Below are positions 9,708 to 19,711 of a DNA stretch of 64,000 bases, piece after piece. Position numbers and translations under genes: made by a program. Location of the stretch: positions 806,456-870,455 of the forward strand of contig CM030944.1 in the NCBI GenBank assembly GCA_018136815.1, written 5' to 3'. This stretch comes from Isochrysis galbana (lineage: Eukaryota > Haptophyta > Isochrysidales > Isochrysidaceae). The notes under the pieces were generated by a model. The model saw nothing but the letters and a program-made list of their open reading frames with translations, did no database searches and was not told the origin of the DNA. Positions within the stretch are counted from its first letter, which is position 1. The number at the start of each line of letters is the position of its first letter.

Positions 9708-11359
9708 TAGGGCGGTCAAACAAGGGCTTTTTAACCATTAGTAAGGGCCGGGCTGCATTTTTTGACCGTGGCGCGATGCCCAATAAAAGACCTCCGGGGG
9801 GGCTACCTGACGCGACGAAAATCTTCGCCAAGAAATGGTGCGATCCGCCCCCCCTCTCTCCCCCTCCGTCACGCGCACTCACGCTCTACCCGTAAAGAAT
9901 GGGCGGTCGCGCCCGCGGAGGGATCGGTTCCTTCATATCTAAGCTACATTCGGCATTTGATTCCCGCCCGATGCAGCGCCGTGTCGGGCTGCCGACAGTC
10001 CGACCACCCCCTGACCCTCTGGCATCATTGCCCGCGCAGCCCACCCAGCTCCTCACAGCGCGCGCACGCGGCTACCCTGTCTACCAGAGGCCCTACCCCG
10101 ACCATCCCGACCCGCCCCTCGCAAGATTCGCCCTCTCTCGAACTCGGCATCGAGAACCAGGACCAGGTTCTCCGACGCGGCCGTCCACGCGTGGCTGACG
10201 AGCCTCCGCGTTGAGGCTGCCTTCGCGGCCCTCCTCTCGTTGACAGTGCCAGATCCGACGCTGATCAACGTAGTGAGACCCGTTGGTGGCCTCAGGACGG
10301 GCCACGCCGTGGCTCATAACGCCAGGGCGAGCAGGAAAGCCCAAGATCCTGCCAGAGCGCCTCACAGCGCATCTGGCGGGAACCCACCACCCAGAGCAGA
10401 AATCATCTTCTGCCGCTGGGTGGTGGGCTTGGCAGGCGGTATTGGACATCAGCCCATACTGCAAATGACGCGCGACGGCGAAGCGAAAGCGCTCCAGGCA
10501 TGCGGAGCTCGCGCAGCGAAGGCCCAAACCAGGGTCTTGGCAATCCTTGACATAGAAGTCCAGGGGAGGCGTCGGACGTCCATTGGGCTCCACGGCTGGC
10601 TGATTTCGACGAGATTTCGGCGCGCGGTTCGCCCGATTGGCGTGACTGTGCGGGTGGCCCCTGTGTATTTGGTGTCTGGCGGGGTCACTCATCTGGATGG
10701 ATTGTCGAAAACGGGCGCGCGGCGCGCCCGGGATCAGTTCGAAGTTGGGCTCTCCGGGCCTCCCTCGGAGGCGTCGGACGTCCAATGGGCTCCACGGCTG
10801 GCTGATTTCGACGAGATTTCGGCGCGCGGTTCGCCCGATTGGCGTGACTGTGCCGGTGCCCCCTGTGTATTTGGTGTCTGGCGGGGTCACTCATCTGGAT
10901 GGATTGTCGAAAACGGGCGCGCGGCGCGCCCGGGATCAGTTCGAAGTTGGGCTCTCCGGGCCTCCCTCGGAGGCGTCGGACGTCCAATGGGCTCCACGGC
11001 TGGCTGATTTCGACGAGATTTCGGCGCGCGGTTCGCCCGATTGGCGTGACTGTGCGGGTGGCCTCTGTGTATTTGGTGTCTGGCGGGCCTCCTCATCCGG
11101 GTGGATCGTCGAAAACGGGCACGCACCGTGCCCGGTCTCGATTTGAAGTTGAGCTTCTCGGCCATTTGCGACCTTTTGTTGGTTTTTGGTTACGTTTTGT
11201 TGTGAGGACCCAAGGGGGGGGTATTGGTCCTAATGGGCCCCGGATATGTGTTTGTTGGGTGTATAGGGAACTTTCTACCGAAGAAAATCCTCAAATTTTC
11301 TCAACCGTGAGATGGCCATTTTCGCTACCCTTAATAAAAAACCCTGTTTGACCGCCCTA
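9708..11359. mobile_element. 1.65-kb non-autonomous TIR DNA transposon with internal satellite
   Basis: The left end (9708) reads TAGGGCGGTCAAACAAGGGC and the right end read inward from 11359 is TAGGGCGGTCAAACAGGG, then poly-T and ATTAAGGG. The terminal inverted repeats match over the first 15 bases and more loosely to about 40. The direct flanks are identical 7-mers, CGTGTCT, at 9701-9707 and 11360-11366, as expected of a target-site duplication; this size is nearest to the hAT superfamily (8 bp). There is no transposase. The inside holds a three-copy 202-bp tandem repeat. The insertion interrupts a minus-strand ORF. Confidence 0.8.
10566..11175. repeat. 202-bp tandem repeat, three copies
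   Basis: Copies begin at 10566, 10768 and 10970 with GAGGCGTCGGACGTCCA. The first two are almost identical; the third diverges after about 11085. The period is not a multiple of three, so the long open frames across it on both strands are not proteins. A short palindrome, GGGCGCGCGGCGCGCCC, occurs in the copies. The array lies wholly inside the TIR element. Confidence 0.9.
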
Positions 11360-11769
11360 CGTGTCTGCACGCTGGATGAGCCAGTGGCCCAACTGCATGC
11401 GCTCAGCGTTGGTAAGGAGCTGGCAGTGGTGGTCACGCACCGCCTTATCGCTCGCAGGGCTCTTGCTCAAAGCTTTGCGCACTTTATCTTCGGTGGCCAT
11501 GGGAACTGGCCTGAGCGTATTGCGCGCCGCGCGCTCTCGCCCGTCGCTTTGCAATGTTCCGCTGCTCGGCGGACGTCCTCGAGGACCGCAAGCCGCTCCT
11601 GCGCTACAGCATCGTGGGCAGCCTTGGTGTAGGCTCCCTTGGCTCCTTTGGGTGGCGCCACAGGCACCCTGGCGGCCCCTGGAGCCATCGGCGCCGGCGC
11701 GTGCTCGCTGCGAAGCGCTGCCCGTTGCGAAGCTCTAGCCTCTACTCCTATGGTACTCCTACTGAGAAC

Positions 11770-12181
11770 TGAGAACCAAGCTACAAAAACGGCGGCGAGA
11801 CTCTTCTGATAAGAATGGGTGTGGGCGCGGCCGGTCGCCCCCCCCCTGGCGATCGAAAGGAAAGGCCTTCTTCTCTCCCCATCTCTTCTCTCTCCCCATT
11901 TCTCTCTCCACTCTCCCCCCTGTCGTTCTCTTCTCTTTCTCCCTTCTTTCCTCTTGTCGCTCTCTCCTTCTTCTTCTCTCTTCCTGCGTCTCTCTCTCTC
12001 TCCTCTCTCCTCTCTCTCTCTCCTCAATCTTTCCCCTCTCTCTCTCTCGTCTTTCTCTTCCTACCACTACCTCTTGGTGGCTCCCTCCCTCTCCCCCATC
12101 TTCCACCCCTCCTCCTCCCTCTGTGGAGAGTAGAGTAGAGTACTCTAGAACTCAATCTCGTCGATCGTCGCATCCGGCCCG
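11770..12181 (+). promoter_or_regulatory. Pyrimidine-rich leader of the FKBP gene
   Basis: From about 11870 to 12125 the plus strand is almost only C and T (CTCTCTCC runs), ending about 60 bp before the ATG at 12182. It separates the FKBP gene from the minus-strand ORF. By analogy with the other genes here it is probably promoter or 5' UTR. Confidence 0.45.
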
Positions 12182-13782
12182 ATGAGGCGCGCTCTCTCCC
12201 CCTTCCCTCTCTCCCTTCTTCCTCCGCCATCCTGTTCCTCTCCCCCGCTCCCTCGGCATCCGCTCTGCGCTACTGCGCCTCTGCACTGCAGCCTCCCGCG
12301 CCTTTCCCTCACTCCCTCGGCGTGTTCCTTCCTGGCCAATTCCCTTGGACTCACCAACGAGAGAGCCCTCCCTTCCTACCTCCCCCCTCTTATCTGTCTC
12401 TCTCTCTCTCGCGCGCGCGCGCGCGCGCGTTCAACCCCTCAGCCTCCCCCTCTTCTCCCCAGACCCACTTCCTTCCTCCCTACCACCTGCTCCCTGACCC
12501 CCGCCTTCTCTCTTTATCCTGCCATTCCTCCAGATAGCTCACTCCCATAGCATCAACACAAGCCAGAATGGCTCGCTCGCTCTCCCTCCTACTGCCTCGC
12601 TCTCTCACATTCACAGCACATGGCGTTCACTCATATGCATGACTCCTTCGCAGGTCGATCCTACTCCTGGCGTCGTGCTCCGCCGCGCTCCTGCTGCCAG
12701 GCGGCACTCCCACTCGCCGAGACCTTGGTAAGCTCGCTGCGGCGGCAATCACCAGTGCCGCCGCAACTGCAGCGAATGCAGATGATAAGACGGTGAGTGA
12801 AGAGCGGGTCCGTGGTCTATCGCGTATGTCATTGCCTTTCACCCCACTTGCACTGCTGGTGGGGTGCAACAAGACGTGAATAGTACCTTTTCTTTTCGCA
12901 ACTTCTTACTTATGGTAGGTCAAGAAATTCTTCACGACCCCCGGCGGTGTCAAATACTTTGACCTCAAGGAGGGAAACGGTTATTCGCCCAACCCTGGGC
13001 AAATTGTTGTGCTCAAGTGAGGTTTTGCCCTGCTATTCTCGACTAATGTATTTGGGTGTGCAAGCCCATGACGATGCGTGGCAACTTGCGTTCAACACTC
13101 ACCAATGCATCGCTAGTGCCGCAGGTATGAAGGTTACCTTTCAAATGGCAAGAAATTTGACTCGTGGCAGGCACGTCATGACCAAAGAATCCCTGCGCCA
13201 ACACATCCCTGCGCTCCTATGTGATAGATAACACCCGTGCGATCGGCCTATTCGATGTCCTGTTCAGGCACCAGGGAAGGGCATCTTCTCGGCCAAGTTC
13301 AAGGCATCCCCACCGCAAATGCTTCCGGGATGGGAGGAAGCTCTTGAGACCATGAAGGAGGGCGGGACTCGTATTATCCAGGTGAGAGCGCGAGAAGTCG
13401 GGCAAGAGCTGCTGCTTTTAGCATCTCTTGTCATCCATCGGGTGGGTGGCAGCACCATACATGCGTGCTCTTGGCAAGATAAGCTGCCCCCTGCAAAAAG
13501 ACCCATGAGCGATGTCTGTGCATGCGTTTCAACCATGATGTGATCATGAGGACCGATGGGCTTTGGCTGTGTGCACGTCTTGTGCACCAACTCATCCATA
13601 TATTTCCCCACACCCTGTGCGTACAGGTTCCCCCCGCGCTCGCATATGGGGACAAGGGCCTTTGCCTTGCCGCGCGTGATGACGAGGGTAACTGCCCCGA
13701 GCCACTCCTCGTGCCACCAAACGAAAAGCTACAGTTCGAGCTTCAGCTTTTGCGCGTGGCCCTCGACCCTTCTCGCCTCTGA
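12182..13782 (+). CDS. FKBP-type peptidyl-prolyl isomerase, probable thylakoid-lumen form
   Basis: Proposed exons are 12182-12321, 12654-12792, 12919-13016, 13125-13170, 13268-13381 and 13627-13782, giving 230 residues in a single consistent frame. The FKBP domain runs from GGVKYFDLKEGNG through YEGYLSNGKKFDSW and MLPGWEEALETMKEGGTR to IQVPPALAYG, all diagnostic. The proteins isomerise X-Pro bonds. The N-terminus is Ser/Pro-rich like a transit peptide, and then comes a twin-arginine, Ala-rich stretch (TRRDLGKLAAAAITSAA) ending in ANA before DDKT, as in Tat-pathway lumen precursors. The intron after 13170 would be of the rare GC-AG class; a GT-AG alternative (13174 to 13275) changes two residues only. 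The first intron's donor (GTGTTC) is weak, so exon 1 is the least certain part. Confidence 0.8.
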
Positions 13783-14352
13783 ATTGCCGGGTGGAGGTGG
13801 GGGGGGGGGGGGGGGGAGGCGATCTGACGTCATCAATATGCGAGGGACGTGCGTGACCTATACTGTATTCTGCACACTAACCATCGCTTGGATGGACGCG
13901 ATTCGCTTCGCCATGAGCGTAAGACTGAGGTCGGGGTCCCGGCGGGAGAGTCAACCTTGAAACTGGTTTTTGGACCCCCGGGCGGAGCACCCCCAAAACG
14001 AATTCAACTACTTTTGGAACTAAAAATAGCCTTTGTATCAGAGTTACTTCATGTATATCAGAGTCTATAATCCATATACGCTCCTTCCTGCGCGCACATC
14101 TTGAACGGGGTTGAGGGTTAAGCGCCCGGGCCAAGTGCCGCGAGAGGGCGTGTTTGTGCTCCAGGCCCTTCCGGCGTGCAGTAGCGTGATGCAGTCTGCG
14201 CAACACCCCGACCGCGACACACCAATGTGTGAATAACGCAGTGCAGGGCCTACAGATACCAATATAAGCGTAGCGGACACCTTGAAGTATTTTTAACGGC
14301 CACGCTCACACTCACGAGCTCACGCTCTCGATAGGTGCTTGCGTTTGAATTA
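13783..14352. other. Intergenic region between convergent genes
   Basis: FKBP (plus) and the Sfi1-like gene (minus) end toward each other here. A long G run lies at about 13799-13817. A segment near 14265-14290 (AGCGTAGCGGACACCTTGAA) resembles 5850-5875. No gene or RNA is seen. Confidence 0.5.
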
Positions 14353-16644
14353 CTACGCAAACACTCTTGCGACACTGCCACCGGCTACCGGGCGTGCATG
14401 GCAAAGGACAAGCATCTGCGATCGGACACGCGGCTGTTGCGCTCTGTAGACGGCTCGTGCTGCAGCCACGCATCTCCACCGCAGCCACGCTGGACATAGC
14501 AAGAGCTGCCACCGAAGGAGTCTTGAGAGCTCTTGTCGGAGGTTCTCATATTGGCAATATGCAGGGAGACGCGCCCATCTAGCCATTGTCGCCCGGAGGG
14601 AGCTTGCTCTCCATGCTTTTATTGCAACAAATGGGAAGCATTCGATTCGGTGGTGCGTCTCCCATGTTCGCAGCGTGCGGCGGAGTTTAAGGCAGCGGCC
14701 ATTTTGCGTCGCCCGAGCGCGTATATACCTCTGTCGCAGATTGGCCAAGGCCCAAGCGCAATTGCGAGCTACGGCTCGCGCCCGAAACCTGAGCGAGGAT
14801 ACTAGCATCACCATCCTCTTGTAAGACTGTCTACGCCATGCAGTGAACGCCTTGCGCTGTCCAGCTCCATGGGCAATTATTCCGACCGTTCGACTAAGAC
14901 CATGGAAACGAGCTGCACATCTCCATATATTCATAGCCTCGCGCACCGCTATGGCTGCGCCCACTGCTCGAGCTGCGACCTGATGACAGCGGTGCCGGTA
15001 CGTTATCTGAACAGCGCCATGCCACTGTAGAAGTGCCGCCGAGAGCTTCGGGCCCGATCCGTGTGCCATAAAACGGGACGCGACGGCGCGACGGAGCAAG
15101 GACAAAGCCCGCAGGCCTCGTACTTCACGCCACCGGCAGAGCGCACGAAAGCAGCGAACGTGCGCCTTGGCCTCATCGACGAGAAGACGCTCGGCTGCAA
15201 CTTTCCGGGCCCTGATCACTCCCATGCGCAATTCTTCAAAGCCATTTCTGAGGCGGATACAGTGAATAGCCGCATGCTCCGCTCTTGTGGGTGGACCAAT
15301 TGTAGCATAACAACGCCATGACCGTAACGCCATGCGAAACAGACGTGTGAAAGAGTAAGCCGAGGCGCAATCCTCTAGCTGGGTCATGCGTGACCGTGCC
15401 CGGGCTCGGTTTATCCACAGGCAAAGGCATTGAAATGCCCTGTGCTGCAACAGTGCAACCTGAGGTGGTCCCCCAGCTGCCGCTCGAGTGGGTGGTGGCA
15501 AGGCTCCGCAGCGAAGAGACCGCGACCTATGCGCCATCTGGGAAGTGGTCGAAATGCCCCGCAATCGTTCCAACAGCCTGAGTCCGCATCTTCTTCGTCG
15601 AAATGCAATGATGGCGGAGAATGCATTCGACCACCACGATTCCATCTCCACGGCAAGTTTCCAGTAGCACCAAGAGCACCCAAGCTTGGCTCGCCTGCCA
15701 CGCTTCCGCAAATCCTCGCCGTCATGTGGGAATGGGCGGCTCAGCGATGTATACAGACGCATTGCCTGCAGAGCGTGCCGTTGGGCTTTCGTTCTGCAAC
15801 GTTTACGCACCAATATCTCGATGCGGCGCGGCATGATCCTCCTCCGCCACAGGGCGAGGGACGATCGGGGAAGTATGCGATACTTCGAGCGCAAGCAAAA
15901 GAGGACCTTCACTCGTGCCCAAGCCTGCCATCGCCGCAACGAGAAGTGCAGCTGGATTGCTCGGACAGCCTCGGCGGATGCCGACTTGGCTCGCGCTCGC
16001 CGCCACTTGCTGACCGTACGCCGAAGGGTAGCATACCGCCAGCGCAAATACTGAGCTGATTCACGGGTGTGAAGGCGCAGCCATAGAAACGCTGCTCGTT
16101 GCGCCCTTGCTATGAAGAAGTTGTGGGCAGCTCCATCGACGCGGACAGCTGCGTCGAGATCAGGGGCTCGACTTCGCCAGCGCCGAAATATAATGAGGCG
16201 TCGCGAGCGCGAAGGCGCTCTGGCCCACAGTCGAGGCTCGCCCACGAGCCGCTTCAGCCTCCGCAGAGCCATCTCCATCGCTCGCACCTCGCACAGGTGG
16301 CGTGCCGCCGCCGCGAGCCTAGCGGTGAGCGCAGCGTAGGGCACTCTGGTCCTCCATCGACGGAGCGCATGCATACGCACCAGACCCTCTCCCTGCGTCG
16401 CAACGCGTGCCCTTGCCGCCGCGCCCTCGCGGAGCATGCGGAGAGCTCTGCGGCGGAGCGTGTGTAGCGCCGTGTGCCGCGAGGCTGCCCTCTCTCGCTC
16501 GAGGCGCGCAGCGAAGGCTGCACCCTCGCGCCATCGAGCGAGGGTTTCTGCGAGTCGTGAGGAGCGTGAGCACACACGCACCACCGCGTGCCACGACGAG
16601 AAGCCCACGAGTGCGTCGAAGGCATGCTGCAGCGCCGGCGCCAT
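14353..16644 (-). CDS. Sfi1-type centrin-binding repeat protein
   Basis: From the ATG at 16644 the frame gives about 763 residues. An upstream extension to 16731 has no ATG and translates a TC microsatellite, so it is excluded. The protein is Arg/Trp/Ala/Leu-rich and alpha-helical, with some 18 copies of a loose 'L-x-x-W-R' repeat, for example LARWREG, LRRWRTRV, FRRWRSRA, VSKWRRAR, LRRWQAWA, LRSWRCYA, CRWREVR, FTAWRRQS, LRTWETHH and ARWARLP. Each repeat in this family binds a centrin, and Sfi1-type filaments organise centrosomes, basal bodies or spindle pole bodies. The middle (about 15420-15700 on the plus strand) is poorer in repeats and could hide an in-phase intron. Presence of this gene suggests the organism makes centrioles or flagella. 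Confidence 0.72.
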   Translation of the reverse strand: MAPALQHAFDALVGFSSWHAVVRVCSRSSRLAETLARWREGAAFAARLERERAASRHTALHTLRRRALRMLREGAAARARVATQGEGLVRMHALRRWRTRVPYAALTARLAAAARHLCEVRAMEMALRRLKRLVGEPRLWARAPSRSRRLIIFRRWRSRAPDLDAAVRVDGAAHNFFIARAQRAAFLWLRLHTRESAQYLRWRYATLRRTVSKWRRARAKSASAEAVRAIQLHFSLRRWQAWARVKVLFCLRSKYRILPRSSLALWRRRIMPRRIEILVRKRCRTKAQRHALQAMRLYTSLSRPFPHDGEDLRKRGRRAKLGCSWCYWKLAVEMESWWSNAFSAIIAFRRRRCGLRLLERLRGISTTSQMAHRSRSLRCGALPPPTRAAAGGPPQVALLQHRAFQCLCLWINRARARSRMTQLEDCASAYSFTRLFRMALRSWRCYATIGPPTRAEHAAIHCIRLRNGFEELRMGVIRARKVAAERLLVDEAKAHVRCFRALCRWREVRGLRALSLLRRAVASRFMAHGSGPKLSAALLQWHGAVQITYRHRCHQVAARAVGAAIAVREAMNIWRCAARFHGLSRTVGIIAHGAGQRKAFTAWRRQSYKRMVMLVSSLRFRARAVARNCAWALANLRQRYIRARATQNGRCLKLRRTLRTWETHHRIECFPFVAIKAWRASSLRATMARWARLPAYCQYENLRQELSRLLRWQLLLCPAWLRWRCVAAARAVYRAQQPRVRSQMLVLCHARPVAGGSVARVFA

Positions 16645-16663
16645 CCGGTAGGCCCCAACTCTC

Positions 16664-16707
<44 letters not shown>
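16664..16707. repeat. TC dinucleotide microsatellite
   Basis: A pure (TC)n run of about 44 bp lies 20 bp upstream of the Sfi1-like start codon. On that gene's coding strand it is a GA tract. Confidence 0.95.
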
Positions 16708-16708
<1 letters not shown>

Positions 16709-16916
16709 CCCCCTCTCCACCCCCACCCCACCCCTCCCTCGTTCTATTAGTAGTACTGACTTCAAAAATAGTCAGAACATCAACAGAATCGCACGTGTCT
16801 CGGGAAGCCGACCTTCTCAGCGAAAAGCTGAGAAGTGTGAACACCCTACATGTGAAACACAGATTCAGTGAGTTTCTACGGAGGGCTAATACATATGAGT
16901 TTGGCTGAGTTTCTAG

Positions 16917-17099
16917 CCTAGATGGGAAATACGTATTTACCGTATTTGGCCAGAGACCAAATACAGTTGTATTTGGCTGTATTTGAAGCGTGTCCTGGGT
17001 TGTAGGCCTCGAAGGTATTTGAAATGTATTTGGCCGGAGGCCAAATACATATGTATTTGGCTGTATTTGCAGGCCCCTGCACCGTATTTCCCATCTAGG
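16917..17099. mobile_element. 183-bp MITE with perfect 17-bp TIRs and 8-bp target duplication
   Basis: The element begins CCTAGATGGGAAATACG (16917-16933) and ends with its exact reverse complement (17083-17099). Identical 8-mers GTTTCTAG flank it at 16909-16916 and 17100-17107. An 8-bp duplication points to the hAT superfamily. Inside, GTATTTGGCC and its complement GGCCAAATAC form two nested palindromes around 16940-16970 and 17026-17050, each followed by GTATTTGGCTGTATTTG. No coding capacity exists. Confidence 0.9.
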
Positions 17100-17107
17100 G
17101 TTTCTAG

Positions 17108-17852
17108 GAGAGGCAGTCGGGGCCGCAGGCCCCGGCGTGAGGTGACGGTGAAGCGGCCGGGGCCGAAGGCCCCGGACGCCGTGAAGCGACCGGGGAAGCT
17201 TTATATAAAGATAAAACAAGGGAGGAAAATTTTATAAGAAGGGGGGGGGGGTCGCCTGCCCGCCTTCCTCTGCTGACGGGCTTCAACCCGTCATCACCTC
17301 CGAAGTCGTCTCTCTTGCCGCGCCTGCCGCCGGCCTTGCTCCTGCCTCATTGCCCTCAGGCCCCATGGGCCATTCCAATTCCAATTCGTCACATCAAAGC
17401 GCCAAGCGAGCCATCGAGAGGCGCGATGGATTAGGTCCCGTACATTTCGCGCCGGGGCTGCGCTTGCGGAACAGCGCCTCCCAGTCGACGAGAATTCGAA
17501 GCCGACTGAAACATTTGGAATCGACCGCAGCAGCAGCGACCCTACTCCACTATCGTCCAGTATGTAAAAATAAAACTGTTTGCATGTTTGCATGGCGCAT
17601 GGCGCATGGTCCTGCTTCGACGGTTCGACGGAACGCGACCTGAGGGGCGCTCCGGCTAGCGTAGGTAGAAAGCTAGTGAAGAGCTGGGTGGCATAAGGTG
17701 GGAAGGATGCTTGCGCTTGCCGCGGCAGTGAGCGCCAGTCCCGTCTCTTTGTCGCGCCGCGACCCATAAAATTTTGTTAAAAGTAGTCAATTAAAACTGA
17801 AGCTCTTGAGTAGACTAGAACTCTTCTCTAGGAGTAGAGAGAGTTTTGATGA
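17108..17852. other. Intergenic region upstream of the oxygenase gene
   Basis: The stretch contains GGCCGGGGCCGAAGGCCCCGG-type palindromes near 17120-17180, a G run at about 17241, and the motif GACGGAACGCGACC at 17628-17641, which recurs elsewhere. No gene is supportable. Confidence 0.5.
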
Positions 17853-19315
17853 ATGATCGTTTGGCGTCTCTCTGCCGTCCGACAGCCGATGGGCGTCGCG
17901 TCGCTCCGCTCTCTCGCCCGCGCCAACCGGCGTGAGTACTGGCGGATCCGGCGCCGGACGCGTGAGGCGGCGGAGCAGGAGGTGAGCGTGGACGAGAGCA
18001 ACTTCGCTGACCGCCGGCGCGGATGCGCGCTCGCTGTACACCCCAGGGCTCTTGCGTTGCACACGGCAGAGATGGCGGAGCTCTGCGCAGACCTCTGCGC
18101 GCTCCGCCTGAGGCATGGAGGCGACTCCTTCTTTCTCTCGGTGAGAGAGGCGCAGGCGCTAGTGGCGCAACCCAACGACTCCGCCCTCGTACCTGCGCTT
18201 CTCCTCTACGTCGCGCAGCTCTTGCTGGCGGAGCTCGACGCACACGAGGCTGCCGCAGTACGCTTCGGCAAAGTTGATGCTCAGATGCGCACTACCTCAG
18301 TGCGGAGCGCGTGGTCGCAGCTCGCGAGTGAAGCGAATCCGTCTGCATCGCTCCTCCCGGGCTCTCAGCTGCCGCGCCTGAATCGGCGCACAAGTGGAGC
18401 AGAGTTCTGGGTGCAGAGGCGCAAGGAGGGGCAGCCCATCAACTGGCATTGGGACAAGGACGAGCAGCTGAGAGACGCGTGCGGACTTGTCGTCAATCCA
18501 CTGGTGTGTCGTCTACACAGCGGGTGTACTCACGACCATTGCTCGAGCTTACCGACGATGCCTCAGTAGCAAGCTTACCTCTCGCCGCTTCACTTTTTGC
18601 ACAGGTCTCAACTGTCACGTACTTGACCAAAGGAGGAACTCCCACTGTCATATTGGGTGCACGAGTGACTCGCGAGGGAGATCTCCAAGCGTTTGAGAAG
18701 GAAGACAGCGATAAAGGTGATTGGCAGGTGTCCCGTACTTCTCTTCGTGCCGTGCTCTCGTACCCACGCGTGCGCAAGTTATTGCGTTTCGACGGCGGAC
18801 TGCTCCATGGATGCCCGCCATTGCTCTCGGAGCCAAGCGCCTCACATGGCGAGAGGCTCACGCTTCTGGTGAATGTGTGGCGTAACCACGTCCCGATGGG
18901 CTTGCGCTCGCTGCCCAAGTCCACTGCGCTTAGGATGAGATGCCGTGTGCCGGCGAGTCGGCAAGTGCTCCGCTTGCGGTGCCCGGCAGCATTGCGGCAG
19001 GAACGGATTGGCTCCCAGGCGGCAACCAAGGAAAATACCTATGCAGCCGCCACGGATAAGCCCCAGAGGAATGTGGCTGCACAACTGCGAATTCCTGTTT
19101 GCAATGGCACCCAAGAGCTCGAGCTAGTCCTACCGCGACCATCTCATACTTCTAAGCTTGGCCCAGATAGCAAGCGCTTGACCTCCTACGAGGGGTACTC
19201 CAACGGGCGCACAATCCTGCCTTCTTCAGAAGACGACTCCACCTTTGTTTATGAAACTGCTCGGTGTGTTGTGCATGCCATTCCCAGGGCAAATGGTGAT
19301 GGCAATAATACTTGA
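17853..19315 (+). CDS. 2-oxoglutarate/Fe(II)-dependent oxygenase-like protein
   Basis: Two exons, 17853-18503 and 18605-19315 (GT-AG, phase 0), give 453 residues. The iron-binding triad of this superfamily is visible: H199 and D201 in NWHWDKDE at the end of exon 1, and H285 in RFDGGLLHG in exon 2. R301 (ERLTLLVNVW) sits where the 2-oxoglutarate-binding arginine is expected. An N-terminal helical region (residues 1-150) precedes the fold. Enzymes of this fold hydroxylate or demethylate proteins, nucleic acids or small molecules; the substrate here cannot be deduced. The first residues could be a targeting peptide, and a second ATG (residue 13) is an alternative start. Repeat family E begins about 15 bp after the stop. 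Confidence 0.75.
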
Positions 19316-19329
19316 CTTAATCGGACACA

Positions 19330-19375
19330 AGTTCAACTATCGTTAAAATGATAGGGGCATGGAGCGTGCGCCGAG
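19330..19375 (+). repeat. Repeat family E, copy 2
   Basis: The block reads GTTCAACTATCGTTAAAATG, then GGGGCATGGAGCGTGCGC. It matches the copy at 24640-24690 (AACTATCATTGAAACGATTG then GGTCATGGAGCGCGCG). Its place just after a stop codon means it may be transcribed as part of the oxygenase 3' UTR. Confidence 0.65.
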
Positions 19376-19711
19376 TCCCTCCACTCTTTTGCCGTTTGCC
19401 GTCACGGCCGCCAGTAACCGGTAACGCAATGAGTAGAGCAGCCGTCACTACAGACGGGCCCTAACCAATGTCCGCCAACGTCTTGTTGACGGTAAGGGCG
19501 ATGTCCACAACGTAGGGCGTAGGGCCACTCGCCGAGTGGCGGCACACGATGAGATCACGCACGTAGAGGCAGAGGCGTGGGTAGAGGCTGGCCGGCATAT
19601 TAACCACTGCGCGAGCAGCCACTTCTCGGGTTTCGGGCCACCGCAGCCGAAGCCACGATCCCGGGCGGGGTAGCTTCCGGGCGACGCCTGGGGGGGCACC
19701 AAGCCGATGCG

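Larger units (their letters stand above)
9404..11688 (-). pseudogene. ORF split by a DNA-transposon insertion; CENP-B/Tc5-like helix-turn-helix pattern
   Basis: The right part (11500 down to 11360) reads from ATG to LTNAERMQLGHWLIQRADT and stops exactly where the element 9708-11359 begins. The left part (9700 down to 9404) continues in the same codon phase with DISLKIREMLRARAAHNKAK, LGSIILNKPELDLVNHGG and FFQRIYR. Removing the element plus one copy of its 7-bp target duplication gives one uninterrupted frame of about 145 residues. A further stretch (11688-11467; GAYTKAAHDAVAQERLAVLE) lies upstream in another frame and may be an earlier part of the same gene, so that boundary carries a frameshift or intron. 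The 'L-x-x-x-E...L..W' plus helical pattern suggests the DNA-binding part of a CENP-B/Tc5-like transposase, but no catalytic domain is visible. It could also be a host gene. Confidence 0.5.

Noticed and set aside
10093-11165. Open frames on both strands of 9.7-11.4 kb with repeated peptide blocks
   Set aside because: They come from the 202-bp tandem repeat, whose period is not divisible by three, inside a non-coding element.
16645-17219. Extension of the Sfi1-like protein and a 321-codon overlapping frame upstream
   Set aside because: The extension translates a TC microsatellite and lacks an ATG; the overlapping frame runs through the MITE.
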